Below, piece after piece: positions 17,741-25,303 of a stretch of DNA of 46,709 nucleotides. The DNA is from Verrucomicrobiales bacterium (GTDB lineage Bacteria; Verrucomicrobiota; Verrucomicrobiia; Verrucomicrobiales; DEV007). Position 1 is the first letter of the stretch; every line of letters begins with the position of its first letter. Made by a program: the position numbers and the translations under genes. The stretch is taken from positions 1 to 46,709 of the forward strand of contig JARGOP010000020.1 of assembly GCA_029233965.1 (NCBI GenBank), in the 5' to 3' direction. Below the pieces are notes generated by a model, which saw only the letters and a list, made by a program, of their open reading frames with translations, was not told the origin of the DNA and searched no databases.

Positions 17741-19135
17741 ATGAAGTCTGTTTTCTGTGTTTTTTTCGTTCTTCTGGCGGTCTCTCCGGGCATCGCGGTA
17801 GAGAAGCCGAACACCATCTATATCCTCGCGGACGATCTCGGAGTGGGGGACGTCGGTGTTTACGGACAGACCTTGTTGAAGACGCCGAGGATTGATCAAC
17901 TCGCGGCCGAAGGGATGCGTTTCACGCAGCATTATTCCGGCAGCTCAAGTTGTGCCCCGACCCGCAGCTGTCTTATGACCGGTCAGCACACAGGTCACAC
18001 CCGGGTGAGGAAAAATGGTGACGGGCCTCTGTTGGCCGAAGACGTGACGATCGGGGAAGTGCTTCAGGAGGCCGGTTACAAGACGGCCGCAATCGGCAAA
18101 TGGGGGGTCGGGGAAGAGGGCACGACCGGAGTTCCGTGGGAGCAGGGATTCGATTATTTCTTCGGCTATCTCAATCAGAGGAATGCACATCATCACTACC
18201 CGCCGTTCCTCTGGAGAAATGACCGGAAAGTTCTCTATCCCGGCAATCCGGAAATGCGCACGCACTACAGTCATGACGAGTTCACGCGGGAGGCCCTGAC
18301 ATTCATCCAGGAAAATCAGGGGGAGCCGTTTTTTCTCTACGTGCCCTATACGCTCGTCCACGTGGACCTCGATGTGCCCGCTGATTCGATGGATCCGTGG
18401 GTCGGGAAAATTGAGGAAACGAAACCGCACGGTACGCCGGGAGGTCAGCATTACATTTACCAGGAGAAACCCCATGCCGCCTTCGCGGGAATGGTTTCCC
18501 GATTGGACCGGGACGTCGGGAGGATTGTCGACCTTGTCGATGAACTCGGCATCGCGGAAAACACACTCATCATTTTCACGAGTGACAACGGGCCCACTTC
18601 AGCCGGCGGGGCGGATCCGGCTTTCTTCGATGGGAACGGTCCTTTTCGAGGGATCAAGTTTGAGTTCTACGAAGGCGGGATTCGTTGCCCCATGATTGCG
18701 AGATGGCCCGGCAAGGTGAAAGCCGGATCGGAAACCGATCATGTTTCCGCGCATTGGGATGTTCTCCCGACCGTCGCGGAGTTGGCGGGAACGACGGCAC
18801 CGGAGGGCATTGATGGAGTGAGTTTCCTGCCGACCCTCCTCGGGAACGCGGATGAACAGGAAGTGCACCCTCATCTCTACTGGGAGTCGGCCGACAGGAA
18901 GGGTTGGCAGGCGTTGAGGATGGGGAAGTGGAAAGCCCACCGGATCGGGACACGGTCTCCCGGCAGGGAAGTATTCGAACTCTACGACCTCTCGAATGAC
19001 ATCGCCGAGGAGAAGAACGTCGCCGACGAATTTCCGGAAGTGCTTCGCGAGGTGCGGAAGATCATGCAAGAGGGACGAACCGGTCCTGCAACCGGGGATA
19101 CCCTCTTTCTTCCTGCTCCGGAGAAAAAGCAGTGA
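17741..19135 (+). CDS. Secreted sulfatase (arylsulfatase A-like, Cys-type)
   Basis: This is a predicted formylglycine sulfatase. The signal peptide covers residues 1-19. Metal-site aspartates lie in LADDLGVGD (Asp31, Asp32), the activation motif is Cys71-Ala-Pro-Thr-Arg75, and GKWGVG and TSDNGPTSAGG give the conserved lysine and the second metal-binding pair. The pattern YNQRNAHHHYP-like (actually LNQRNAHHHYPPFLW) and HVDLDVP resembles arylsulfatase A-type enzymes common in PVC bacteria. The ATG at 17741 starts the signal peptide; the frame is open upstream to 17687 without apparent coding value. It abuts the convergent Gfo/Idh/MocA gene with no intervening base. The substrate cannot be inferred. 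Confidence 0.9.
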   Translation: MKSVFCVFFVLLAVSPGIAVEKPNTIYILADDLGVGDVGVYGQTLLKTPRIDQLAAEGMRFTQHYSGSSSCAPTRSCLMTGQHTGHTRVRKNGDGPLLAEDVTIGEVLQEAGYKTAAIGKWGVGEEGTTGVPWEQGFDYFFGYLNQRNAHHHYPPFLWRNDRKVLYPGNPEMRTHYSHDEFTREALTFIQENQGEPFFLYVPYTLVHVDLDVPADSMDPWVGKIEETKPHGTPGGQHYIYQEKPHAAFAGMVSRLDRDVGRIVDLVDELGIAENTLIIFTSDNGPTSAGGADPAFFDGNGPFRGIKFEFYEGGIRCPMIARWPGKVKAGSETDHVSAHWDVLPTVAELAGTTAPEGIDGVSFLPTLLGNADEQEVHPHLYWESADRKGWQALRMGKWKAHRIGTRSPGREVFELYDLSNDIAEEKNVADEFPEVLREVRKIMQEGRTGPATGDTLFLPAPEKKQ

Positions 19136-20332
19136 TCATCCAAACCGGAGGAACGGATTCTGTTTCTCCTCGAGGGGAAATGCGATGCGCCGTCCATCTT
19201 CGACATGCGAAGCAAAGGCGGCCATCGTCATGGCGACGACAGTGCGCCCGTCCTCCTCGTTGCAAAGCGTGGGGCGGTCTTCCTCGATTGCGGCAATCAA
19301 ATCGTGAATCGCAGCGTGGTGCCCCCCGATTTGACGGCGAATCTCAGGGACGGGCTCAGGCACCCCGACACCTCCGGAAGTGACGGGGTGCCAGGATCCG
19401 GGATCCGGGGTCGGTTGAAAGGGGCTGCCTGCGAGGAGGTGCGCGAGCGGTTCGCGGTCGGCTCTCAGGTCTATGATTCCCTCCGTCCCGACGAATTGAA
19501 TCCCAAAGCCGGCTTCGCGGGTGCCGGCGTTCTCGATGGAGTCGAAAAACAGAGGCACTCCGTTTGCCATTTCGTAGCGGGCGTGGATTTCGTTTCCGGC
19601 AATGAGCCCGACTTCCTCCGCTCCTTCGACGACATCGTTGGCCGTAGCGGGTTTCCCGTCGGCGAAAATCGTGGCGGAGCACGAGAGGGGATCACCGGCG
19701 AAGTAATGGACGAGGTTCAGAAGATGGGAGCCGAGAACCCAGAGATCCTGACATCCTCCTCTCGCGTCCTCTTTTCCACGGGCACGGATTTCGAGGAGGG
19801 TTCCAATTCCGCCTTCCTCGATGAGATCACGGACTACCGGCAACACGGGGTGATATCGATTGCGGTGTGCGATCGCCAGTTTCGTTCCATTTTCCCGGCA
19901 GGCCTCAATCATCCCGTCGGCTTCGGCGAGATCACGGCAGAAGGGTTTCTCCACGTAGATACCCTTCGCCCCGGCCTTTGCCGCCGCGATGACCATGGCG
20001 GCGTGCGGTCCGACGTATCTCGGCGCCACCGCGACGAGGTCGGGCGAGGTTTTCTCGAGCAATTCGTTGAAGTCGGCAAAAGCCGCTTCCGGGGAAAGGT
20101 TGAGTTTTTTGGCGGCATCGGCTCGGCCCTTCTCAACAGGATCGGACACTCCCACAATTTCAACGCCGGGAAATCCCAACCAAACCGTATCGAGTCCGTG
20201 ACCGAAGCTGCCCCGCTCAGAGTGACCCATCACGGCAACCCGCGAGGGTTTCCCGTCGGCGCTCAGAAGCGGTGAGGTGGCTCCGGCCGCAGCGGCGGCC
20301 AGGAGTGACTGAAGGGTTTCTCTTCGATTCAT
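19136..20332 (-). CDS. Tat-signal Gfo/Idh/MocA-family oxidoreductase
   Basis: This is a predicted NAD(P)-dependent sugar or cyclitol dehydrogenase of the Gfo/Idh/MocA family. The N-terminus MNRRETLQSLLAAAAAG is a twin-arginine-type signal, as usual for the exported PVC members. The Rossmann part shows SRVAVMGHSERG, VEIVGVSDP, and the family signature YVEKPFCRDLAEAD with the conserved Glu-Lys-Pro; KLAIAHRNRYHP follows. The C-terminal beta domain makes up the rest. The start ATG at 20332 overlaps the stop of the upstream DUF1080 gene (ATGA). Its pairing with a DUF1080 protein fits a route in which glycosides are oxidised at C3 and the keto-glycoside is then cleaved, which is an inference. Confidence 0.88.
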   Translation of the reverse strand: MNRRETLQSLLAAAAAGATSPLLSADGKPSRVAVMGHSERGSFGHGLDTVWLGFPGVEIVGVSDPVEKGRADAAKKLNLSPEAAFADFNELLEKTSPDLVAVAPRYVGPHAAMVIAAAKAGAKGIYVEKPFCRDLAEADGMIEACRENGTKLAIAHRNRYHPVLPVVRDLIEEGGIGTLLEIRARGKEDARGGCQDLWVLGSHLLNLVHYFAGDPLSCSATIFADGKPATANDVVEGAEEVGLIAGNEIHARYEMANGVPLFFDSIENAGTREAGFGIQFVGTEGIIDLRADREPLAHLLAGSPFQPTPDPGSWHPVTSGGVGVPEPVPEIRRQIGGHHAAIHDLIAAIEEDRPTLCNEEDGRTVVAMTMAAFASHVEDGRRIAFPLEEKQNPFLRFG

Positions 20333-21015
20333 GGCAGCAGTTTGATGCGGAGGTTTCGATAGGCGACCCGGCATCCTTTACCGTGATCCTGGAGGGCGAT
20401 CCATCCTTTTTTCCGGCCCATGCCGGGATCCTGATCGATCAGCGTGGCGAAGACGATGCCATTGATCTTCTGGACCAGTTTGTCGCCATCCACGATGATC
20501 TCCATCGTGTTCCACTCCGCTTCTTTGTAATGCGACTGGATTTCCGCAGTGTCGTTTTCCTGCGTCACGGTGCGGGCGCCGGCATCCGAGATCTCCGCGG
20601 TCTGCCCGGCGGTGGTCATGAGGTGCCGTGCCTCTTTGGTAGGGTGTTCTCTGCTGAGGAGAGAGTGATGCCAGAGTCCCATGACATCCTGCTGCGCCAC
20701 TTCCACCTGATAGCCGAAGATCTGCCAGTCGCCGAGGTCATCGCTGCGGACCTGGACGCCCGAGTTCCCGCTCTCCCATTTGAATTCCAGTTTGAGGATG
20801 AAGTTGGCGGGTTCTTCTTTTCGCCAGATGAGCCAGTTCTTGTTCTTTGCTTCACCGGTGCAATGGATCTCGCCGCCGATGATTTCCCAGGCGCCGGGTT
20901 GACTGTCCCAGTCGGTGAAGTCTTTCCCGTTGAAGATCGGTTCGAATCCGGATTCTTCAGCGGAAAGGAGAGAAGCGAAAAAGAGAAGTGTCAGGGTTGA
21001 GAGGATAAGTTTCAT
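20329..21015 (-). CDS. DUF1080 secreted protein (3-keto-disaccharide hydrolase family)
   Basis: The protein has a signal peptide (1-19) and then the typical DUF1080 opening FEPIFNGKDFTDWDSQPGAWEIIGGEI, the WRKEEPANFILKLEFKW strand, GNSGVQVRS and the closing KGWIALQDHGKGCRVAYRNLRIK. This LamG/concanavalin-like fold is widespread in PVC bacteria. Some members have been described as hydrolases of 3-keto-glycosides, so the annotated family name is used here, but activity on a specific substrate is inference. It overlaps its neighbours on both sides by ATGA junctions, upstream with the spermidine-synthase-like gene at 21012 and downstream with the Gfo/Idh/MocA gene at 20329. At 228 residues it is complete. 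Confidence 0.9.
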   Translation of the reverse strand: MKLILSTLTLLFFASLLSAEESGFEPIFNGKDFTDWDSQPGAWEIIGGEIHCTGEAKNKNWLIWRKEEPANFILKLEFKWESGNSGVQVRSDDLGDWQIFGYQVEVAQQDVMGLWHHSLLSREHPTKEARHLMTTAGQTAEISDAGARTVTQENDTAEIQSHYKEAEWNTMEIIVDGDKLVQKINGIVFATLIDQDPGMGRKKGWIALQDHGKGCRVAYRNLRIKLLP

Positions 21016-21884
21016 GGGTTTCTGAGTGAGGTGGCGATTTCCTGGAAAGAGAAGTCGAGCGCAAGCGTTTCGTCGAGGCGGGCGGCGCGTTGGAGGAGTT
21101 CCTCCGGAGTTGCGGATGTCTCCGCTTTGCAGGCGATAATGACGCGGTTTCCGGTGCCGGGAACGCGAAAGGAAAAGGTGGAAGCGAAGGCTTCATCAAT
21201 CGCGTCGAGATTGTCCTTCGCCGAGGGCTCCGCCGGAATGATGTTGAACGCGACGACTCCGTCGGGGGTGAGATGGGTTTGCAGTTGGGTCAGGAACTCG
21301 ACCGTTTTGAGGCGAAGGGTTTTCTCCCCGAGGGAAGAGTTTGCCGGTGGTTGCAGAAAGGCATCCATGTAGATGGCGTCGAAGCTTCCGTGCTCCCCCT
21401 CCAGAAAAACGAAGGCATCTTCTGTGTGAATGCGGAACTGCGGGCCGGGGCGGGTGTTGAAATAGTCTGCGGCGAGCTCGACGACGACCGGATCAATCTC
21501 CACGGCTTCAACCATCATCGCAGGAAAGGTGAAATTGAGAAATTGCACCATGCTGCCGCCACCGAGGCCGACGATGAGAACGCGGTTCTGAGGATAGTGG
21601 AAAAGAAGGGAGGCAAAGAGACTCTTCGTGTAGCCAAGTTGATGCTCCGCGGGGTCTTCGATGTTGATCGAAGACTGACACTGTTCGGCTCTGTTTTTGT
21701 CGACAAAGAGAAGACTCCGGACAGGACCTTTTTCCCGGATTCGTATCTTTGAAAACTCCGATTGGGTTTCGTAAATGACTTTCCCGAAGCGCTTCTCAGA
21801 GGGTGGCCGCGAAAGCGGCATGAGCACGAGCGCGAGGAGGGCAAGAGCGATTGCCGTAGCGAGAGCGGGACGTAAAGGTTTCAC
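21012..21884 (-). CDS. Spermidine-synthase-like SAM-fold protein with N-terminal membrane anchor
   Basis: A hydrophobic N-terminal segment (about residues 8-24) anchors or exports the protein. The following domain has the polyamine-synthase/methyltransferase Rossmann fold: RVLIVGLGGGSMVQFL as nucleotide-binding loop, VEAVEIDPVVVELAADYF with the acidic ribose-binding end, and YDAIYMDAF-like text at HGSFDAIYMDAF with the catalytic-site aspartate position. Such proteins are often misnamed spermidine synthase; without more evidence the polyamine function is not secure. Its coupling (ATGA at 21012) to DUF1080 and Gfo/Idh/MocA genes is unusual. The stop of the upstream esterase gene lies 15 bases away, so four genes may share a transcript. 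Confidence 0.8.
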   Translation of the reverse strand: MKPLRPALATAIALALLALVLMPLSRPPSEKRFGKVIYETQSEFSKIRIREKGPVRSLLFVDKNRAEQCQSSINIEDPAEHQLGYTKSLFASLLFHYPQNRVLIVGLGGGSMVQFLNFTFPAMMVEAVEIDPVVVELAADYFNTRPGPQFRIHTEDAFVFLEGEHGSFDAIYMDAFLQPPANSSLGEKTLRLKTVEFLTQLQTHLTPDGVVAFNIIPAEPSAKDNLDAIDEAFASTFSFRVPGTGNRVIIACKAETSATPEELLQRAARLDETLALDFSFQEIATSLRNP

Positions 21885-21899
21885 GGGCCGGGTTGGAGT

Positions 21900-22997
21900 T
21901 TATGGGAAGAGGCGCGGGGCGAAGTCGGTGAGGTAATCCCGCCAAACGCTCCACTGATGGCCCCCTTCGGTGAGGTGCCACTCGTGGAGGATACCGCTTT
22001 CAGTCAGACTTCCGATCAGGTTTTCATTTTCTTCGAGGAGGAAGTCCTTTTTCCCGCACGCGATCCAGAGGAGATCGAGCTTTGCATTGGTCTCTTCCGG
22101 TGAAGCGAGCGCCTTTTCCATCACGCCGGAATCCGGGATCGCTCCGCTGAAGGAGCCGATTGTCGCGAAGGATTCCAGTTCCTGAAAACCTATCGAAAGA
22201 GCGTGGAGGCCCCCCATGGAAAGTCCCGCAATGGCCCGATTCGTTCGGCCCTCTTTCACCCGATAGGTGCTTTCGATCATGGGAAGGACATGTTCCATGA
22301 GATCTTTGCGCAATTCCTCCGTATTTTCCGGCATCCGGCCGTCGCCGTAGGATTCGGGGATGGGATGGCCGTCTAACATGACAACGATCATAGGCTTTGC
22401 CTTCTCTTCAGCGATGAGGTTGTCGAGAATCCAGTGGGCCTTTCCGTAAGTCACCCAGGTCGCATAACTGTCGCTGTGACCGTGCTGGAGCACCAGCAAA
22501 GGATAGTTTTCGTCGCCGGCTTCATATCCGGGAGGCGTGTAGACTTTCAGCTCCCGAAATCGATCGATCGCGGAGGAGTGGTAGGCGTGCCCGTGAACGG
22601 TTCCATGCGGCACCTCTTTAAAATCGTAGGCATGGTCGCCGGGCAGATGCAGAATGCTGGTGCGCGGAGATCGCATCGGCTTGAGGTTCGGATTCCCCGG
22701 ATCGACAGTCTTCACGCCATCGATGGAAAAGCTGTAGCCGTAGATTCCAGCGGGAACGGCTTCGAGGGTGCCGGACCAAATTCCATCGTCCCCCCGGGTG
22801 AGCTCCAGTGGTTGATCGCTCATCTCGCCGGAGACGGAGACCTTGTCAGCATGAGGTGCCTGAATCCGGAACGTCACGTTTCGCTGTTCAGTGATGAGGG
22901 GGGAAACGACCGGGGCGGGGCGTTTCTTTTTCTTTTCAGCGGAAGCAAGCGGTGCCACCACCGCGAACAGAAAAATGAGGAGCGTAGTTCGAACCAT
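21900..22997 (-). CDS. Secreted esterase with N-terminal E-set domain (enterochelin esterase/CE1-like)
   Basis: A signal peptide (1-20) and a basic KKKKR stretch lead into an immunoglobulin-like E-set/CBM48-type domain (about 36-115: NVTFRIQAPHADKVSVSGEM, GIWSGTLEAVPAGIYGYSFSIDG). The alpha/beta-hydrolase domain follows: RELKVYTPPGYEAG, PLLVLQHGHSDSYATW, the nucleophile elbow Gly-Leu-Ser260-Met-Gly-Gly, and a final histidine in TEGGHQWSVWRDYL. This architecture is typical of carbohydrate esterase family 1 enzymes (acetyl-xylan or feruloyl esterases) and of enterochelin-esterase-like proteins. Given the surrounding sulfatases, removal of acyl groups from polysaccharide is the more likely role. 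It is the first gene of the minus-strand group running to 19136. Confidence 0.87.
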   Translation of the reverse strand: MVRTTLLIFLFAVVAPLASAEKKKKRPAPVVSPLITEQRNVTFRIQAPHADKVSVSGEMSDQPLELTRGDDGIWSGTLEAVPAGIYGYSFSIDGVKTVDPGNPNLKPMRSPRTSILHLPGDHAYDFKEVPHGTVHGHAYHSSAIDRFRELKVYTPPGYEAGDENYPLLVLQHGHSDSYATWVTYGKAHWILDNLIAEEKAKPMIVVMLDGHPIPESYGDGRMPENTEELRKDLMEHVLPMIESTYRVKEGRTNRAIAGLSMGGLHALSIGFQELESFATIGSFSGAIPDSGVMEKALASPEETNAKLDLLWIACGKKDFLLEENENLIGSLTESGILHEWHLTEGGHQWSVWRDYLTDFAPRLFP

Positions 22998-23106
22998 TCT
23001 CTTTAGATAAGGGGGGCAGGTTCCTGATGGAAAGGACGAATTCGCGGGAATTTCCTCAATTGCGGAATCGACAGGGAGAGCGACGGGAGGCTAACCTATT
23101 TCTCTC

Positions 23107-23640
23107 ATGAGAGCATCATTCATCCCCCTGACGACGCTTTTCGCCGGGTTGCTTTGTTTGTCGAATTCGGCCGCCGCGGCACCGGAGGTTGGAGACAGAG
23201 CCCCCGGGTTTTCCCTGAAAGGGAGCGACGGAAAGACCTATTCCACGGCCGATTACAAAGGCAAACAAGCCATGGTCATTGCCTGGTATCCCAAGGCCTT
23301 CACCGGGGGATGAACGGCTCAATGTGAGTCACTCCGTGAGAGTGGCAAAGAGATTGACGCGTTCGACGCAGCCTACTTCACCGCGAGTTGTGATGATGAG
23401 GAGACCAACGCCAGATTTGCAGAGTCGCTGAATCTTGATTACCCGATCCTGAGTGATCCGGATCGTGAAGTGGCGATGGAATACGGGCTCGTCAACAACG
23501 AGAGAGGAATGCCGAAGCGCTGGACCTTCTACATCGGGAAGGACGGCAAAATCCTATTCATCGATACGGCCGTGAAGGCCCGGAGTCACGGAGCCGACAT
23601 TGCCGCCAAGCTCGAGGAGCTGGGGGTCGACAAAAAATAG
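23107..23640 (+). CDS. Periplasmic peroxiredoxin (AhpC/TSA, Bcp-like), probable selenoprotein (Sec69, TGA at 23311-23313)
   Basis: This is a thioredoxin-fold peroxidase reducing hydroperoxides. The signal peptide covers residues 1-24. The core reads APGFSLKGSDGKTYSTADYKGK, then AWYPKAFTGG, then TGA at codon 69, then TAQCESLRESG. In cysteine homologues the residue at that TGA is the peroxidatic cysteine, followed by Thr and a second Cys four residues on, which is present here (Cys73). The frame stays open after the TGA for another 108 codons with all family features (YPILSDPDREVAMEYG, PKRWTFYIGKDGKILFID) to the TAG at 23638-23640. A SECIS-like stem-loop follows the TGA. Conventional calling gives a 68-residue truncated peptide ending at 23313. 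A GGGAGG lies about 16 bases before the ATG. Total length is 177 residues. Confidence 0.92.
23328..23346 (+). promoter_or_regulatory. Bacterial SECIS-like hairpin in the peroxiredoxin gene
   Basis: GTCACTC (23328-23334) pairs with GAGTGGC (23340-23346) to give a 7-base stem (one T/G wobble) with the loop CGTGA. The loop G at its second position is 23 bases after the TGA, and G is followed by T, as in the Escherichia coli fdhF element recognised by SelB. Placement and loop agree with the msrA hairpin in this window. The pairing was assessed by eye, and a weaker overlapping alternative (GGCTC with GAGTC) exists. Confidence 0.7.
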
Positions 23641-23656
23641 ACGGCTTTCAGCCCCG

Positions 23657-23683
23657 GCGGCGGCGAAGTAAATTCGTCGCCGC
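23657..23683 (+). terminator. Terminator between convergent peroxiredoxin and sulfatase genes
   Basis: An 11-base stem (GCGGCGGCGAA at 23657-23667 with TTCGTCGCCGC at 23673-23683, one G/T wobble) with a GTAAA loop lies 16 bases past the peroxiredoxin stop. It is followed by TCAGTTTTCC on the plus strand. It ends exactly where the minus-strand sulfatase coding region ends, so it may serve both directions. Confidence 0.7.
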
Positions 23684-25219
23684 TCAGTTTTCCTTGATGT
23701 CCTCGAGCAGCGCCTGCAGTTCGGCGACTACGTCCGGGTGTTCGTCCCAGAGGTTCCGCGTCTCGGAAGGATCGTTTTCGAGATGATAGAGTTGGCCTTC
23801 GGGGCCTCCGTGTTCCCCGGGGTCAATTTCTCCCGGGAAAGTGAATCCTCCCGAGCCGCGCTGCGGTATCATTTTCCAGGGCCCTTTGCGCAGCGCAAAT
23901 TTTCCCCGGAGCGAATGGTGGACGGCAAACTCACGAACGGAAGTTTCCGGGGTGGCGGAGAGCAGCGCGGGCAAAGCGTTGAAGCTGTCTTCGCCGGCTC
24001 CTGCCGGTAACTCCTCTCCGATAAGAGCAGCGCAGGTGGCGAGCAGATCGGTCAACTCGATGAGTTCATCGCTCTCGGCTCCCGCCGGTGTCTTCCCGGG
24101 CCAGCGAACCACGAAAGGAACGCGATGTCCGCCTTCCCAGATGTCCGCCTTGGTGCCGCGAAGGTGCATGTTCCCCTGGTGACCGTATTGCTTCATGGAA
24201 GCACCGCGGCTGTTGGGACGGAGAAACTCGACGTCATCGGCTTCCTGAGGCTCCCACCAGTGATAGAGACCTCCGTTGTCCGAGGTGAAAATCACCATGG
24301 TGTTCCCGGCGAGCCCGGTGCGGTCGAGCGTGTCGAGAATGGCTCCGAGAAAAGCGTCGGTTTCGACCACGAAGTCTCCATATTCACCGGCCTCGCTGAG
24401 ACCGCGGAATTCCTCGTTCGGAACCACCGGGAGATGGGGCGAGGTCAGGGGGGCGTAGAGAAAAAACGGTATGTCAGCGCGGTTGGCGGCCTGCTCTTCG
24501 ATGACGCGGACGGCCTCTCCGGTGAGCCGGGGCATCACGCCGTAGATCGAAAAATCGGGAGAGCGCATTCCTTCGTCGATGACAATGAATTCCGTTCGAA
24601 TCGCCGGCTGTCGCAAGGTGGGCACGAGATAAGGGCGGTCATTCACGAGGTAGCAGAACGGCGGCATGTTCAGTGAAGCGGAGATGCCGAAGAAAGTGTC
24701 AAAACCAACATCGATGGGACCGCCGGTGACGGGGATATTGTAGTCGACATTGTCCCCGGGGCGGGGCGGGATCTTCCGGTCGATCGAGACCGCCGGAACC
24801 GGGTTTCCTTCGAGGTCAGTCCACGTCATTCCGAGGTGCCACTTTCCGACGCAATGGGTGTCGTAGCCGACCCTGCGGAGAAGCCCCGGGACGGTCACCT
24901 GATCCTTCGTGATGAGAGGAGGATCCATCCCGTCAAGAACGCGATATTTCAATCGGGTGCGCCAGCAATAGCGTCCTGTCAGGATGCCGTAGCGTGTCGG
25001 AGTGCAGACAGCCGACGGCGTGTGCGCGTCGGTGAAACGCATTCCCTCCTCTGCGAGCCGATCGACATAGGGGGTCTCGATCCGTGACTCCCCGTTGTAG
25101 CAGGAGAGGTCTCCCATGCCGAGATCATCGGCGAGAATGTAAATGATGTTTGGAGGCGCGGTCGCTGCGGTGGCGCTGACGACCGCGAGAGAGAGGGCAA
25201 GAAACAAAGCAGATTTCAT
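23684..25219 (-). CDS. Secreted sulfatase (arylsulfatase family, Cys-type)
   Basis: This is a predicted sulfate ester hydrolase with signal peptide (residues 1-21). It has LADDLGMGDLSC for metal binding (Asp31, Asp32), activation motif Cys72-Thr-Pro-Thr-Arg76, GKWHLG, SPHLP and TSDNGGLYHWW. The blocks [26 protein letters not shown] and FGISASLNM are shared almost word for word with the sulfatase at 4446-6044, so the two are recent paralogues or descendants of a local duplication. At 511 residues it has normal length. The ATG at 25219 was chosen because it begins the signal peptide; the open frame reaches 25297. The gene is downstream of RNase R (84 bases) on the same strand but functionally unrelated. 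Confidence 0.9.
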   Translation of the reverse strand: MKSALFLALSLAVVSATAATAPPNIIYILADDLGMGDLSCYNGESRIETPYVDRLAEEGMRFTDAHTPSAVCTPTRYGILTGRYCWRTRLKYRVLDGMDPPLITKDQVTVPGLLRRVGYDTHCVGKWHLGMTWTDLEGNPVPAVSIDRKIPPRPGDNVDYNIPVTGGPIDVGFDTFFGISASLNMPPFCYLVNDRPYLVPTLRQPAIRTEFIVIDEGMRSPDFSIYGVMPRLTGEAVRVIEEQAANRADIPFFLYAPLTSPHLPVVPNEEFRGLSEAGEYGDFVVETDAFLGAILDTLDRTGLAGNTMVIFTSDNGGLYHWWEPQEADDVEFLRPNSRGASMKQYGHQGNMHLRGTKADIWEGGHRVPFVVRWPGKTPAGAESDELIELTDLLATCAALIGEELPAGAGEDSFNALPALLSATPETSVREFAVHHSLRGKFALRKGPWKMIPQRGSGGFTFPGEIDPGEHGGPEGQLYHLENDPSETRNLWDEHPDVVAELQALLEDIKEN

Positions 25220-25303
25220 CGGGACAAGGGTCATCCCGATGACCGGAGTTCGTAAAGCTTTCGCCCGGCAGATTCGCGTGAGGAGAGGCGAATCCAACAG
25301 GGT

